Program-made: the position numbers and the translations under genes
DNA from: Chloroflexota bacterium
GTDB taxonomy: Bacteria; Chloroflexota; Dehalococcoidia; Lucifugimonadales; UBA3495
Length of the DNA stretch: 43,987 nucleotides
Assembly: GCA_028875655.1 (NCBI GenBank)
Contig: JAPPCX010000093.1
Coordinates: 1 to 43,987 of the forward strand
Direction: 5' to 3'
The notes under the pieces: generated by a model
The model's database searches: none
Seen by the model: only the letters and a program-made list of their open reading frames with translations
Told to the model about the DNA's origin: nothing
In this document: positions 32,413-42,274 of the stretch, piece by piece
Numbering within the stretch: the stretch's first letter is position 1
Layout of the letters: every line of letters begins with the position of its first letter

Positions 32413-34296
32413 CTACTTGTTGAAATAGATGTAGCGGTACTTTGGTATGCTCATCTGGAGCAGGAAGTAGTCGGATACCTCAGGCTTGATCAGGGCGTAG
32501 CCTTCGCCCCGGTACCAGGTCCAGACCCAGGGAGCGTCGTCCAGGACCATCTGCTCCACCTGGTTGTAGATCTCGAAGCGGCGGTCACGGTCGCGCTCGG
32601 TTCGCGCCTCCTCCAGGAGGCGGTTCACCTCGGGATTGCTGTAGGAAGTGTGGTTGTTCTGGCTTTCGCCGTGGAACAGCAGGTCCAGGAAGTTCTCGGG
32701 ATCGGGATAGTCGGCAATCCAGCCGTGAGAGAACATCTGGTACTTTTTATCGTTGACATCCTGGAGGAAGGTGGCCCACTCGGTCTGCTGGATGTCGATC
32801 TCGATGCCCAGGGCGCGCCACTGTTCCAGCATGACTTCCAAGTAAGTGGGTACGGTGGCGCCAAAGCTGCCGGAAATAGTCAGCGTGATGCGCGGGAAAT
32901 CACCGCTGGCCAGAGCGTCGGCGTAGGTGGAACTTTCCAGCAACTCCCGGGCCAGGTCCGGGTTGAACGTATAGCCGCGCAGGTTTTCGTTGTAGGACGG
33001 GAAACCCGGGGGAATAACGCCGGTGGCCTGGGAGACGCGATTGTCCAGCACGTTCTCGGCGATGCCCGAGAGGTCGATGGCGTAGTTCATGGCCTGTCGG
33101 ACCTTGGGATCGTCGAAGGGCGGGTCATTGACGTTCAGACCGATGTAGAAGACCGAGAAGTCCTGGGCCGAACGATGCAATTGGGGGTTGAGCGGGTCGT
33201 TGGGGTCCAGCAGGCGCGGCAGGTCGTCGGTGCCCACGCCGGTGAGGTGGATCTCGTCGTTCTCGTACATGATCATCGCGGTGCCGCCGCTCAGGATCAT
33301 GTGAACGCTGTCGATGTGGGGCGGCCCCAGGTGGTAGTGCTCGTTTTTCTCCAGGATGAGCAGTTCGCCAATGTCGTACTGGGCCAGCCGGAAGGGTCCG
33401 GTGCCGTTGGGCCGGTCGAGCCATGAGCCGTCCTCGGTGACCTGGTCCTGGTCCAGGACGTAGGCGGTGGGGTAGGAAAGTTTGGCGAGGAAGTAGGCCT
33501 TGGGAGCGTCGAGGGTGAACTCGATGGTACGGTCGTCGATGACCTGCACGCCGCGGACTTCGTCAGCGATTGTGCATTCACCGGCGCCCTGGGCCTCTTC
33601 GGTGCAAAGTTTGTCCTTGACGCCGACAATGTCACCCAGGTAGGTCTCGGCGGTGGTGGACAGGGTGTCGGGGTCGGCGGCGCGTTCTATGGACCACTTG
33701 ACGTCCTGGGCGGTTACCGGGCTGCCATCCTGGAAACTGGCGTTTTCCCGCAGGACGAAAGTATAGGTGAGTCCGTCGTCGCTGACGGAGCAACTCTCGG
33801 CGAGGTCAAGGACAGGCTGGTAGTCGAGGCTCAGGGTAACCAGGCCGCCGAAAACCTCGTTGGTGATGACGCTGGAAGTGGCATCGCTCACCAGGTGCGG
33901 GTCGATACTCGGCGGGTCGGCGTAGAGTCTTACCAGCGTGCCGCCCTGGGGTGGCCGGTTATCGAAAGTCAGATCGGCTGACGGGGCACAGTTCTCTCCC
34001 GCCGCTGGCGCCGCCAGGGGCGCGACGGTGGGCACCGCTCCAGAGGTGGAGGGCTGCCCCGGAACGGATTCGCGGGTGGGCGCCTGCGCCGGCGTGGCGG
34101 CGCTGGTTCCGGCGTCTCCGGCAGATTGGGTCGCCGTCGGTGCGGCGGCGGCGCGAGCCGGCAGTGTTGGCGTAGGCTCGGTGGCTGCCGGGGACGTTTC
34201 GGTTTCAGGAGGGCTGCCGCCGCCGCAGGCTAATACCAATACCAAAAGGGATAGCATTGCGGGCAGAATCAACAAACGAAATGAAGCGAGTACCAT
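32413..34296 (-). CDS. Peptide ABC transporter substrate-binding lipoprotein (family 5)
   Basis: The product is 627 residues from the ATG at 34296, with GGAGGAGATC just upstream; the frame continues up but without support. The signal peptide ends in the lipobox VLAC (Cys 24). A linker of about 90 residues rich in Thr, Pro and Ala follows. The SBP_bac_5 fold is visible from GGTLVRLYADPPSIDPHL through YTFVLRENASFQDGSPVTAQDVKWSIER, GTGPFRLAQYDIGELLILEKNEHY, FDDPKVRQAMNYAIDLSGIAENVL and GYTFNPDLARELLESS. It is anchored outside the membrane and delivers the solute to the permeases encoded next. Confidence 0.92.
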   Translation of the reverse strand: MVLASFRLLILPAMLSLLVLVLACGGGSPPETETSPAATEPTPTLPARAAAAPTATQSAGDAGTSAATPAQAPTRESVPGQPSTSGAVPTVAPLAAPAAGENCAPSADLTFDNRPPQGGTLVRLYADPPSIDPHLVSDATSSVITNEVFGGLVTLSLDYQPVLDLAESCSVSDDGLTYTFVLRENASFQDGSPVTAQDVKWSIERAADPDTLSTTAETYLGDIVGVKDKLCTEEAQGAGECTIADEVRGVQVIDDRTIEFTLDAPKAYFLAKLSYPTAYVLDQDQVTEDGSWLDRPNGTGPFRLAQYDIGELLILEKNEHYHLGPPHIDSVHMILSGGTAMIMYENDEIHLTGVGTDDLPRLLDPNDPLNPQLHRSAQDFSVFYIGLNVNDPPFDDPKVRQAMNYAIDLSGIAENVLDNRVSQATGVIPPGFPSYNENLRGYTFNPDLARELLESSTYADALASGDFPRITLTISGSFGATVPTYLEVMLEQWRALGIEIDIQQTEWATFLQDVNDKKYQMFSHGWIADYPDPENFLDLLFHGESQNNHTSYSNPEVNRLLEEARTERDRDRRFEIYNQVEQMVLDDAPWVWTWYRGEGYALIKPEVSDYFLLQMSIPKYRYIYFNK

Positions 34297-34496
34297 GATC
34301 TCCTCCCGGACAAAAGGTGTTATGGAACGATACGGGTACCTGCCCGGAATCGGATTGATTTTATACAGCGCAGGGCTTTGTTTCAATTGGTGCCAGGGGT
34401 AATGAACTTGCAATATGGGCGTATTGTGTGGATTTGGGAGGTGTGCTAACCTGTATTACGAGCCGGCAGCAGGGGAGTTGCTGGTGTGGTTTGCGA

Positions 34497-34574
34497 GGCG
34501 AGCATAGCCAAGTGGTCGAAGGCGCCTGTCTGTGGCACAGGAGATCACGGGTTCGAATCCCGTTGCTCGCCCCA
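34497..34574 (+). tRNA. tRNA-His (GTG)
   Basis: The acceptor stem GCGAGCA/TGCTCGC (34498-34504 with 34564-34570) follows a genomic G-1 at 34497 that faces C73 at 34571, the tRNA-His identity pair. The anticodon stem CCTGT/ACAGG closes loop CTGTGGC, giving anticodon GTG. The T arm is ACGGG-TTCGAAT-CCCGT. CCA is encoded (34572-34574). It is transcribed with the next tRNA. Confidence 0.95.
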
Positions 34575-34602
34575 TCACCTAACCCGTTGACGCGCCAACC
34601 GT

Positions 34603-34678
34603 GCGCCTGTAGCTCAATGGACAGAGCACTGGGCTTCGGACCCAGGGGTTGCGGGTTCGAGTCCTGCCAGGCGCGCCA
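34603..34678 (+). tRNA. tRNA-Arg (TCG)
   Basis: The acceptor GCGCCTG/CAGGCGC pairs 34603-34609 with 34668-34674. The D stem is GCTC/GAGC and the anticodon stem CTGGG/CCCAG with loop CTTCGGA, giving anticodon TCG. The T arm is GCGGG-TTCGAGT-CCTGC, with one G-T pair. Discriminator G at 34675 and an encoded CCA (34676-34678) complete it. It lies 28 bp after tRNA-His. Confidence 0.95.
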
Positions 34679-34688
34679 CCGAAAACCG

Positions 34689-34720
34689 GGCCGACGGCGA
34701 AAGAGCCGTCGGCCTTTTAT
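34689..34720 (+). terminator. Rho-independent terminator of the tRNA operon
   Basis: GGCCGACGGC (34689-34698), loop GAAAGA, GCCGTCGGCC (34705-34714) form a perfect 10-bp stem followed by TTTTAT. It is the clearest intrinsic terminator in the window. Confidence 0.92.
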
Positions 34721-34751
34721 TTGCACGGAGGACGCATGCGCGGACGACGCA

Positions 34752-36086
34752 TCACTGGGTGGGCCTGGCACCCATGGTGATGTTGACCGTGGTCTCGGCG
34801 CCGTCGCGGAGCACGGTGAATTCCGAGGTGTCGCCCGGGCGCGTATGTTCGACCACGTACGCCAATAGATCGTCCATACTGCGGATGGGGGTTCCGTCGA
34901 TGTCGATGATGACGTCGCCGCCGATGGGTACTTCAGCGCCGTTAATCACGGTGAGGCGGTCGGATGCCCTCAGGCCGGCCCGGCTGGCGGCGCTGTCTGC
35001 GCCGATGGCCAGCACCAGCGCTCCCCTGGTGCCGGGGGTGAGTTCCATGGCCGTTGCGATATCAGGGCTGACGGAGGCGCCCCGGATGCCGATGTACGGG
35101 TATTGGTAGCGCCCTTCGGAGATCAACGCGGGGATCACCAATTTGGCGAGGTTGACCGGTATGGCCAAACCCACGCCGGAAAACGCGCCGGTCTGGCTGA
35201 TAATCTGGGCGTTGATGCCCACCAGTTCGCCTTTGCGGTTCAACAGCGGGCCGCCGGAGTTGCCCGGGTTGGTGGCGGCGTCGTGCTGTATCACTCGCGG
35301 GATGGCGAAGTTGCTCTCCGAGGGACTGATGGTGCGTCCCAGGGCGCTGATGACGCCCGAGGTCATGGAAAAGCCCCGGGAGAAGGGATCGCCGATGGCG
35401 ACGGCCAACTGTCCCGGCCTGATGGTGTCGCTGTCGCCCAGTGCAATGGGCGGTGGTCGAACGGAGTCATCGGTAATCTTGATCACGGCCAGGTCGGAAT
35501 CCGGGTCCTGGCCCACGATTTCCGCGTCGGCCTGGGTTCCGTCGCTGAGCACCACCACGATGCGCTCCGCGGACTCGACAACGTGCCGGTTGGTGACCAC
35601 GTGGCCCTGATCATCCCAAACGAACCCGGAACCGCTGGCCCTGGAAAACAGGTCGTTGGGCATGCCCTGGGGGACGTTGACTCCGACCGTGACGGGTTGG
35701 ATTACGCGGAGGCCGACCACTGAAGGGACGGCACGCTCGTACATGCCGCTCATGATCGCGTCGTGGGCGGCGGTGATCTGGTCGGCGGTCAGCTCTTGAA
35801 CCAGGGTTTGCGCCGGCGAGGGAGTAGGCTCGGCCGCCGCCAGTGCCGGTTCGGTTGCCGGCGGTTTCTGGGTCTCGGCTGCTTCCGGCTGAGCCGGGGC
35901 GGCCGGCGCGACCGTGTTGATTGGCGGAGGAGGCGTCAGTTCCACGACGGTGGGGCCGGCGGCGGGTTCGCTGGGTTGTCCGCAGGCCAGGGCGATGATC
36001 AGCCCTAAAGTCGCCAGGACGATGATGAAACGCTCAGGGGTGAAAGTGGGGCGAAACAGGCGATAACGATGGCTTTTCGATTCCAA
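34752..36086 (-). CDS. HtrA/DegP-type serine protease with PDZ domain, lipid-anchored
   Basis: The product is 444 residues. After a basic N-terminus, a hydrophobic segment (20-34) ends in a lipobox-like ALAC (Cys 35). A linker of about 65 residues rich in Pro, Ala and Glu places the protease outside the membrane. The trypsin-like domain (110-330) has His 168 (VTNRHVV), Asp 198 (DPDSDLAVIK) and Ser 277 (ATNPGNSGGPL), the full triad. A single PDZ domain (about 340-440) carries YIGIRGASV, GALVLAIGADSAASRAGL and GDVIIDIDGTPI. It should degrade or refold damaged envelope proteins. It is divergent from the NIPSNAP gene across a gap with a 9-bp inverted repeat. Confidence 0.92.
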   Translation of the reverse strand: MESKSHRYRLFRPTFTPERFIIVLATLGLIIALACGQPSEPAAGPTVVELTPPPPINTVAPAAPAQPEAAETQKPPATEPALAAAEPTPSPAQTLVQELTADQITAAHDAIMSGMYERAVPSVVGLRVIQPVTVGVNVPQGMPNDLFSRASGSGFVWDDQGHVVTNRHVVESAERIVVVLSDGTQADAEIVGQDPDSDLAVIKITDDSVRPPPIALGDSDTIRPGQLAVAIGDPFSRGFSMTSGVISALGRTISPSESNFAIPRVIQHDAATNPGNSGGPLLNRKGELVGINAQIISQTGAFSGVGLAIPVNLAKLVIPALISEGRYQYPYIGIRGASVSPDIATAMELTPGTRGALVLAIGADSAASRAGLRASDRLTVINGAEVPIGGDVIIDIDGTPIRSMDDLLAYVVEHTRPGDTSEFTVLRDGAETTVNITMGARPTQ

Positions 36087-36121
36087 TTGAGGAAGCTCCG
36101 TCGGGGTTGTGGGTTGATGAT

Positions 36122-36189
36122 GCCTTCACATGCTATACGTAATCAAAGGATGTTCAGATTGTGTGAAGGCGCGCTGCCGATGCTATACT
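36122..36189. promoter_or_regulatory. Inverted repeat and promoter elements between htrA-like and NIPSNAP genes
   Basis: GCCTTCACA (36122-36130) and its exact reverse complement TGTGAAGGC (36162-36170) flank 31 bp in the divergent gap. TGCTATACT at 36181-36189 is a good extended -10 for the plus-strand gene, with TTGTGT 19 bp upstream. A related TGCTATAC lies at 36131-36138. The symmetric site could bind a regulator that controls both genes. Confidence 0.45.
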
Positions 36190-36274
36190 ACCGCCGGCGG
36201 GGGCGCGATGCCAGTTGGCAACCGGATTGACCCGCCGCCAAGACCCTGACACTCGCCCGGCAAGGAGAGAAGCG

Positions 36275-36934
36275 ATGCTTTACGAACTCCGTATCTACGA
36301 CGCGGTCGCCGGTCGCCTGCCCGACATCAGCGGCCGATTCGCCAACCACACCTGCGCGCTGTTCCGCAAGCACGGGGTCAAGTACCTGGGCTTCTGGACC
36401 GACGAAATCGGACGCAGCAACCGGCTGACCTACATCAACGTTTTTGACAGCATGGCCGACCGGGAGAGCCGGTGGGCCAAGTTCGGCAGCGACCCGGACT
36501 GGCTGGAAGTGCGCAAGCAAACCGAGGCCAACGGGCCGCTGGTTGACGCCGTTACCAACCGTTTCCTGCGGCTGACCCCCTACTCGCCGGAGCCGAAGAT
36601 CTCCACGGCGGTTCAGGAGCTGCGGATTTACGAAGCGATGCCGGGCCGGCTGGCCGACGTTCACAACCGTTTTGCCAACCACACCATCGGTCTGTTCGAA
36701 AAGCACGGCATCGAGAACATCGGCTACTGGTCGGAGGACGTGGGCGTCAACAACGTGCTGGTGTACATGCTCGGCTATCCCAGCCTGGGCGACCGGGAAA
36801 AGAGCTGGCGTTCTTTCCAGGCCGACCCCGAGTGGAATAAGGCCCGCGCCGCCAGCGAGGTGGACGGCCCCATCGTTCGAGTGTCCCGCCACAGCATCAT
36901 GCGGCCTACGGACTACGCTTTCACCAGCGATTAG
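36275..36934 (+). CDS. NIPSNAP family protein, two-domain
   Basis: The product is 219 residues from the ATG at 36275, with AAGGAG nine bases upstream; an upstream in-frame start at 36215 adds an R/D-rich stretch without similarity. Two ferredoxin-like NIPSNAP domains repeat in tandem. The first is MLYELRIYDAVAGRLPDI with FANHTCALFRKHGVKYLGFW. The second is QELRIYEAMPGRLADV with FANHTIGLFEKHGIENIGYW; both end in a W-x-x-F module. NIPSNAP proteins are small dimeric alpha/beta-barrel proteins, and their bacterial role is unknown. The gene is transcribed divergently from the HtrA protease and is followed at 61 bp by an aspartic protease gene. Confidence 0.85.
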   Translation: MLYELRIYDAVAGRLPDISGRFANHTCALFRKHGVKYLGFWTDEIGRSNRLTYINVFDSMADRESRWAKFGSDPDWLEVRKQTEANGPLVDAVTNRFLRLTPYSPEPKISTAVQELRIYEAMPGRLADVHNRFANHTIGLFEKHGIENIGYWSEDVGVNNVLVYMLGYPSLGDREKSWRSFQADPEWNKARAASEVDGPIVRVSRHSIMRPTDYAFTSD

Positions 36935-36995
36935 TTGGGGCCCGGAGGCGCTGGCTCCAAACAACAATACGCGCCCTGCCACCGGAGGAACAACC

Positions 36996-37352
36996 GTGGG
37001 AACCGTTACTGTTCCGATCCAGATCGGAGACCTTCAAGGTAGCCGATTCGAGGAACTTGACATCATCGTGGACACCGGCTCGACGTACACCGCGGTGCCG
37101 CGCGCGATGCTGGAACGCCTCGGAGTTCCAATCCAACGTTCACTGCCGTCGGAGACTGCCGACGGCCGGATCATTCCGGTGGACGTGGGCGAAACCGTGG
37201 TCGTGCTTGAAGGACTGCAATTCCACACTCCGGTGATATTTGCCGAAGAGAACGAGCCGATTTTGCTCGGCGTGGTAACTCTCGAAGAGGCATCCCTCGC
37301 CGTTGACCCGGTGGCCGGCCGCCTCATACCTACGCATGTCCTGCGCTACTGA
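36996..37352 (+). CDS. Retropepsin-like aspartic protease, solo copy D
   Basis: The product is 118 residues. The GTG at 36996 has GGAGG nine bases upstream. The catalytic motif IIVDTGSTYTAVP places the Asp at residue 26, close to the N-terminus. The second element is PILLGVVTLEEASLAVDPVAGRL, the hydrophobic-hydrophobic-Gly motif that packs behind the active site in clan AA enzymes. The single D-T-G implies a homodimer, and there is no signal or membrane segment. It is behind a NIPSNAP gene and has no small partner gene. A 141-bp gap without a supported gene separates it from the mutase gene. Confidence 0.78.
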   Translation: MGTVTVPIQIGDLQGSRFEELDIIVDTGSTYTAVPRAMLERLGVPIQRSLPSETADGRIIPVDVGETVVVLEGLQFHTPVIFAEENEPILLGVVTLEEASLAVDPVAGRLIPTHVLRY

Positions 37353-37493
37353 CCGTACCGAATAGCGCGGGGAACAGCCACCGGTGAGCGAAGCGCGCGC
37401 GTGGCCCGGCGCGCAAAGCAGAGTTTAGTTTCATGGCCGAACGCAAGCCCATCGTGGTGGATTACATTGCATCGGATTGATAGGTAGGGCAAT

Positions 37494-39149
<1,656 letters not shown>

Positions 39150-39161
39150 TCGAGAACTGAA

Positions 39162-39983
39162 ATGACACGCATCCGCCTGTGCGCCGTCGTCGCCGTATTC
39201 TCCACGATGGTCGTGGTGGCGATGGCCTGCGGCGGGGCATCGGAGCCGATTCCGACGGCAGCGCCGCGCACGGCTGCGCCCGCGCCGACCATGCCGGCAG
39301 CGTGGGATGCTTCCGAGGCGCTGCTGATTGGAACTTCGGCGGACTTTCCTCCGTCCAATTTCATCAACGAGAGAGGCGAAATTGACGGATTCGAGCGCGA
39401 ACTGGGCGACGAACTCTGCCGGCGCATGGACGTGGAGTGTTCCTGGGTGCAAAACGACTGGGTCACCATCATCCCGAATCTGCTAGCCGGAAACTACGAC
39501 GCCATTGTGGCTGGAATGGCCGCCACCAAAGAGCGGGATCGACAGATAGATTTTACCCAGCCTTACCTCCCCGATACTCCGTCGGCATACGTCGCGCTGG
39601 CCGGGGCCGGCGACGAGGCGATTAACGGGAAAGTGGCCGTGCAGGTCAACACCATTCAGCACACCTACCTTTCCGACTCCGGCATCACGACGATAATATC
39701 TTTGCCGGCAGAAGACTCCGTTGAAGCCGTCCGGAAAGGGGATGCGGATGCGGTATTCGCTGATAAAGCCTTTCTTCAAAGCTTCGTGAAGGACAGCGAC
39801 GGGGAGTTGGTCTTTGTTGGCCCGGAGGTTACTTTCGACTCCGACCATGTGGGCATCGGCGTGCGCGAGTCGGACGGCGAGTTGAAAAGCCGGCTGAACG
39901 CGGCTATCCGCACGATGAAAGAGGATGGCAAGCTGAACGATTTGATCAGAAAATGGTTCGGCGAGGATGCCGAAACGTTCTGA
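39162..39983 (+). CDS. Amino-acid-type ABC substrate-binding lipoprotein (family 3)
   Basis: The product is 273 residues. A signal peptide ends in the lipobox AMAC (Cys 23), followed by a short Pro/Thr/Ala linker. The SBP_bac_3 fold is clear from LLIGTSADFPPSNFINERGEIDGFERELGDELCRRM, WDWVTIIPNLLAGNYDAIVAGMAAT (with a small variation) and DRQIDFTQPYL to the C-terminal LIRKWFGED. It should bind a polar amino acid or similar solute outside the membrane. No permease or ATPase is adjacent. It starts 12 bp after the mutase gene, so the two are probably co-transcribed. Confidence 0.9.
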   Translation: MTRIRLCAVVAVFSTMVVVAMACGGASEPIPTAAPRTAAPAPTMPAAWDASEALLIGTSADFPPSNFINERGEIDGFERELGDELCRRMDVECSWVQNDWVTIIPNLLAGNYDAIVAGMAATKERDRQIDFTQPYLPDTPSAYVALAGAGDEAINGKVAVQVNTIQHTYLSDSGITTIISLPAEDSVEAVRKGDADAVFADKAFLQSFVKDSDGELVFVGPEVTFDSDHVGIGVRESDGELKSRLNAAIRTMKEDGKLNDLIRKWFGEDAETF

Positions 39984-40049
39984 CGCCCTCCGGATGCTCT
40001 AAAGGCAGCCTGTGATAAACTGCGATGGGAAGAGTGGCGAGCGAACCAA

Positions 40050-40427
40050 ATGGGCATCACCCGCATCGACGTGAAAATCAGGAACCCGGCCGAACCTGAC
40101 CGGGTCTGGGAAGGCCGGTGCCTGGTGGATACTGGAGCAATCGACTGTCTCATACCCAGACAGCACCTGGAGGCAATCGGGCTCGCGCCGAAAGGAACTC
40201 GAACCTACGGCCTGGCCGATGGCAGTCCGGTTACGATGGACATTACCACCGCCGATATCGAGTTCATGGACGAAATAGTCGGCGGCACCATCGTATATGG
40301 AGCGGCCAACGCCGAACCCCTGCTGGGGGTTACGGCCATGGAATCGGCCGGCGTAGAGGTGGATCCCCACAACCAGACCCTGAACAAACTCCCCGAGGTT
40401 CGTCTCCGGGGATTCAGGTTTCGATGA
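40050..40427 (+). CDS. Retropepsin-like aspartic protease, solo copy E
   Basis: The product is 125 residues from the ATG at 40050. The catalytic motif CLVDTGAIDCLIP places the Asp at residue 27. The second element is EPLLGVTAMESAGVEVDPHNQTL. The plan (D-T-G near residue 27, then LLG and VDP) matches copy D at 37.0 kb, so the two are probable paralogues. There is no small partner gene before it, only a 66-bp gap after the binding-protein gene. The acyl-CoA dehydrogenase gene follows at 50 bp. Confidence 0.78.
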   Translation: MGITRIDVKIRNPAEPDRVWEGRCLVDTGAIDCLIPRQHLEAIGLAPKGTRTYGLADGSPVTMDITTADIEFMDEIVGGTIVYGAANAEPLLGVTAMESAGVEVDPHNQTLNKLPEVRLRGFRFR

Positions 40428-40477
40428 TTGGAAGACACACTGAGATTCAACGAAAAAACCCTCACGGAGGAACCCTC

Positions 40478-41632
40478 GTGCCCGACCTGACGTTGACGGA
40501 ACAAGAAAAGATGCTGCAAAACCTGGTCCGTGATTTCGCGGAGCGGGAGGTTATGCCGCGTGCGGCGGAGTTGGACGAGAAGGCCGAGTTTTCCCATGAA
40601 AACTGGCGCGGAATGGCGCAGCTGGGTCTGACCGGAATCGGCGTTGATCCAGCCTACGGCGGCAGCGGCGGCGGATTCCGCCAGTCATCCATCGTGATTG
40701 AGGAGATGGCCCGGGCCGACGTGGCGGCGAGCGTGACGCTGGCGGCGCACTTGGGTTTGGGGTTGGAAACCATCGCCCGGTTCGGCAATGAGGAGCAAAA
40801 GCAGCAGTACGTCCCGTCCCTGGCGTCCGGCAAGGGCATCGCGGCCTGGGCGCTCACCGAGCCGGGCAGCGGTTCCGACGCGGCGGCCATGCAGACCACT
40901 GCTACTCGGCGCAACGGCAGCTGGGTGCTCAACGGCTCCAAGCAGTTCATCACCAACGCTGAGGTTGCGGAGACGCTGGTAATATTCGCCAATCAGGACC
41001 GTTCCATCGGATACCGGGGCGTGTGCGCGTTCATCGTGCCGGCCGGCACGCCGGGAATGCAGATCAATCCGCAGCACAACAAGATGGGCATCCGAGCGTC
41101 CAGCACCTGCGAGATCGTTTTCGAGGACGCCGAAATTCCGGCGGAAAACTTGATCGGCGAAGAGGGGATGGGTTTCCGCTACGCCATGGACATTCTGGAC
41201 TCCAGCCGCATATCCATCGCGGCGCAGTGTGTGGGTATCGGGCAGGCTGCTCTGGAAGAGGCGGTGCGGTACTCGCAACTGCGCGAGACCTTCGGGCGCA
41301 AGTTGGCGCAGCACCAGGCCATCCAGTTCAAGCTGGCGGATATTGCTACGGGCGTACACGCGGCCCGCATCGCCACCATGCACGCTGCCACCCTCCGCGA
41401 CCAGGGCATGCCGTTCATCAACGAGGCCTCCATGGCCAAGCTGCTCGCGTCCGAAAACTGCAACAAGGCCGCCTACGAGGCGATGCAGATTCACGGCGGC
41501 ATCGGCGTGTTCAAGGAATCGCGCATCGAGCGCATCTTCCGGGACGCTAGGGTTACCACCATCTACGAAGGCACGTCGGAAGTGCAGCGCATGATCATTG
41601 CGCGGCAGGTGCTGGGGCAGTACCCGGTGTAA
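40478..41632 (+). CDS. Acyl-CoA dehydrogenase
   Basis: This FAD enzyme makes the alpha-beta double bond of acyl-CoA esters. From the GTG at 40478 (GGAGG seven bases upstream) it has 384 residues, normal for the family. AWALTEPGSGSDAAAMQTTA and GSWVLNGSKQFITNA are the FAD/acyl-binding signatures. RETFGRKLAQHQAIQFKLADI and MQIHGGIGVFKESRIERIFRDARVTTIYEGTSEVQ follow, the last containing the catalytic Glu (YEGTSE). Short-chain or branched-chain substrates are likely, given the mutase and epimerase around it. Confidence 0.93.
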   Translation: MPDLTLTEQEKMLQNLVRDFAEREVMPRAAELDEKAEFSHENWRGMAQLGLTGIGVDPAYGGSGGGFRQSSIVIEEMARADVAASVTLAAHLGLGLETIARFGNEEQKQQYVPSLASGKGIAAWALTEPGSGSDAAAMQTTATRRNGSWVLNGSKQFITNAEVAETLVIFANQDRSIGYRGVCAFIVPAGTPGMQINPQHNKMGIRASSTCEIVFEDAEIPAENLIGEEGMGFRYAMDILDSSRISIAAQCVGIGQAALEEAVRYSQLRETFGRKLAQHQAIQFKLADIATGVHAARIATMHAATLRDQGMPFINEASMAKLLASENCNKAAYEAMQIHGGIGVFKESRIERIFRDARVTTIYEGTSEVQRMIIARQVLGQYPV

Positions 41633-41698
41633 CAGCCCGTGCCTTTTGAGATTGCCGCGCTGCGCTTTCAATGACAGTCGGGTGGAGGGTTTTTGCTG

Positions 41699-42109
41699 AT
41701 GACCGAAGTCTGCGCCGTCAACTACGTTGACCATGTGGGAATCGCCGTCAACGACATTCAGGCGGCCCTGGACTTCTTCGGGGCCAATTTCGGGACACCG
41801 GACGCCGAAGTGGTGGAGATGGACGACCAGGGTGTGCGGGCCTGCCTGATTGAAGTCGGCCAAACCCGCCTGGAACTCCTGGAACCGTTGTCGGCGGAGT
41901 CTGCCGTGGGGCGTTTCATCGAGCGACGCGGCGAGGGGCTGCATCACCTGGCCCTCAACGTTGACGACATCGGCGCCAAGCTGAAAATTCTGGCCGCCAA
42001 CGACTTGTCGCTGATTGACAGTGAACCCCGGCACGGGTTGTCGGGAACCATCGGTTTCGTGCATCCCCGGTCGGTTTTCGGAGTGCTGACCGAGCTAGTG
42101 GAGAATTAA
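41699..42109 (+). CDS. mce: Methylmalonyl-CoA epimerase (VOC family)
   Basis: The enzyme interconverts (2R)- and (2S)-methylmalonyl-CoA, supplying the form used by the mutase. The product is 136 residues from the ATG at 41699, with GGAGGG nine bases upstream; the TTG at 41693 is too close to that site. Two VOC modules carry the metal ligands: YVDHVGIAVNDI (His near the start), LELLEPL (Glu), GLHHLALNVDDI (His) and FGVLTELVEN (Glu). It completes a propionyl/branched-chain CoA set with the mutase and dehydrogenase upstream. Confidence 0.9.
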   Translation: MTEVCAVNYVDHVGIAVNDIQAALDFFGANFGTPDAEVVEMDDQGVRACLIEVGQTRLELLEPLSAESAVGRFIERRGEGLHHLALNVDDIGAKLKILAANDLSLIDSEPRHGLSGTIGFVHPRSVFGVLTELVEN

Positions 42110-42134
42110 TGGTCTGTTGGGATCAACCTTCTGG

Positions 42135-42266
42135 ATTCCCGCTTTCGCGGGAATGACGGAGTAGAAGCGGGAATGACGGAGCAGTAGCGGGAGCGGCGGA
42201 ATAGCAGCGGGGATGGCGCAATAGAGTCGGAAATTGACGGGATGGAAGTGGAGAGGACGGAGTAGG
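42135..42266 (+). repeat. Palindromic repeat copy 9 with six-unit decaying 20-bp tandem tail
   Basis: The palindrome ATTCCCGC-TTTC-GCGGGAAT is at 42135-42154. Units of 20 bp start at 42147, 42167, 42187 and 42207 (first unit GCGGGAATGACGGAGTAGAA). Two more diverged units end at about 42266. Similarity falls steadily away from the palindrome. The array lies just before holA. Confidence 0.85.
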
Positions 42267-42274
42267 GTTTCAAG

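Noticed and set aside
36672-36995. Longer start for the aspartic protease at 36996 (frame open from 36672)
   Set aside because: The upstream part overlaps the NIPSNAP gene out of frame, and GGAGG stands just before the GTG at 36996.
37353-37493. Riboswitch or small gene before the mutase gene
   Set aside because: A cobalamin riboswitch was considered because of the enzyme, but no B12-box-like sequence or convincing fold was seen. A 15-codon frame at about 37434 is too short to support.
40685-42064. 459-codon minus-strand frame across acyl-CoA dehydrogenase and epimerase
   Set aside because: Shadow of two strongly supported plus-strand genes.
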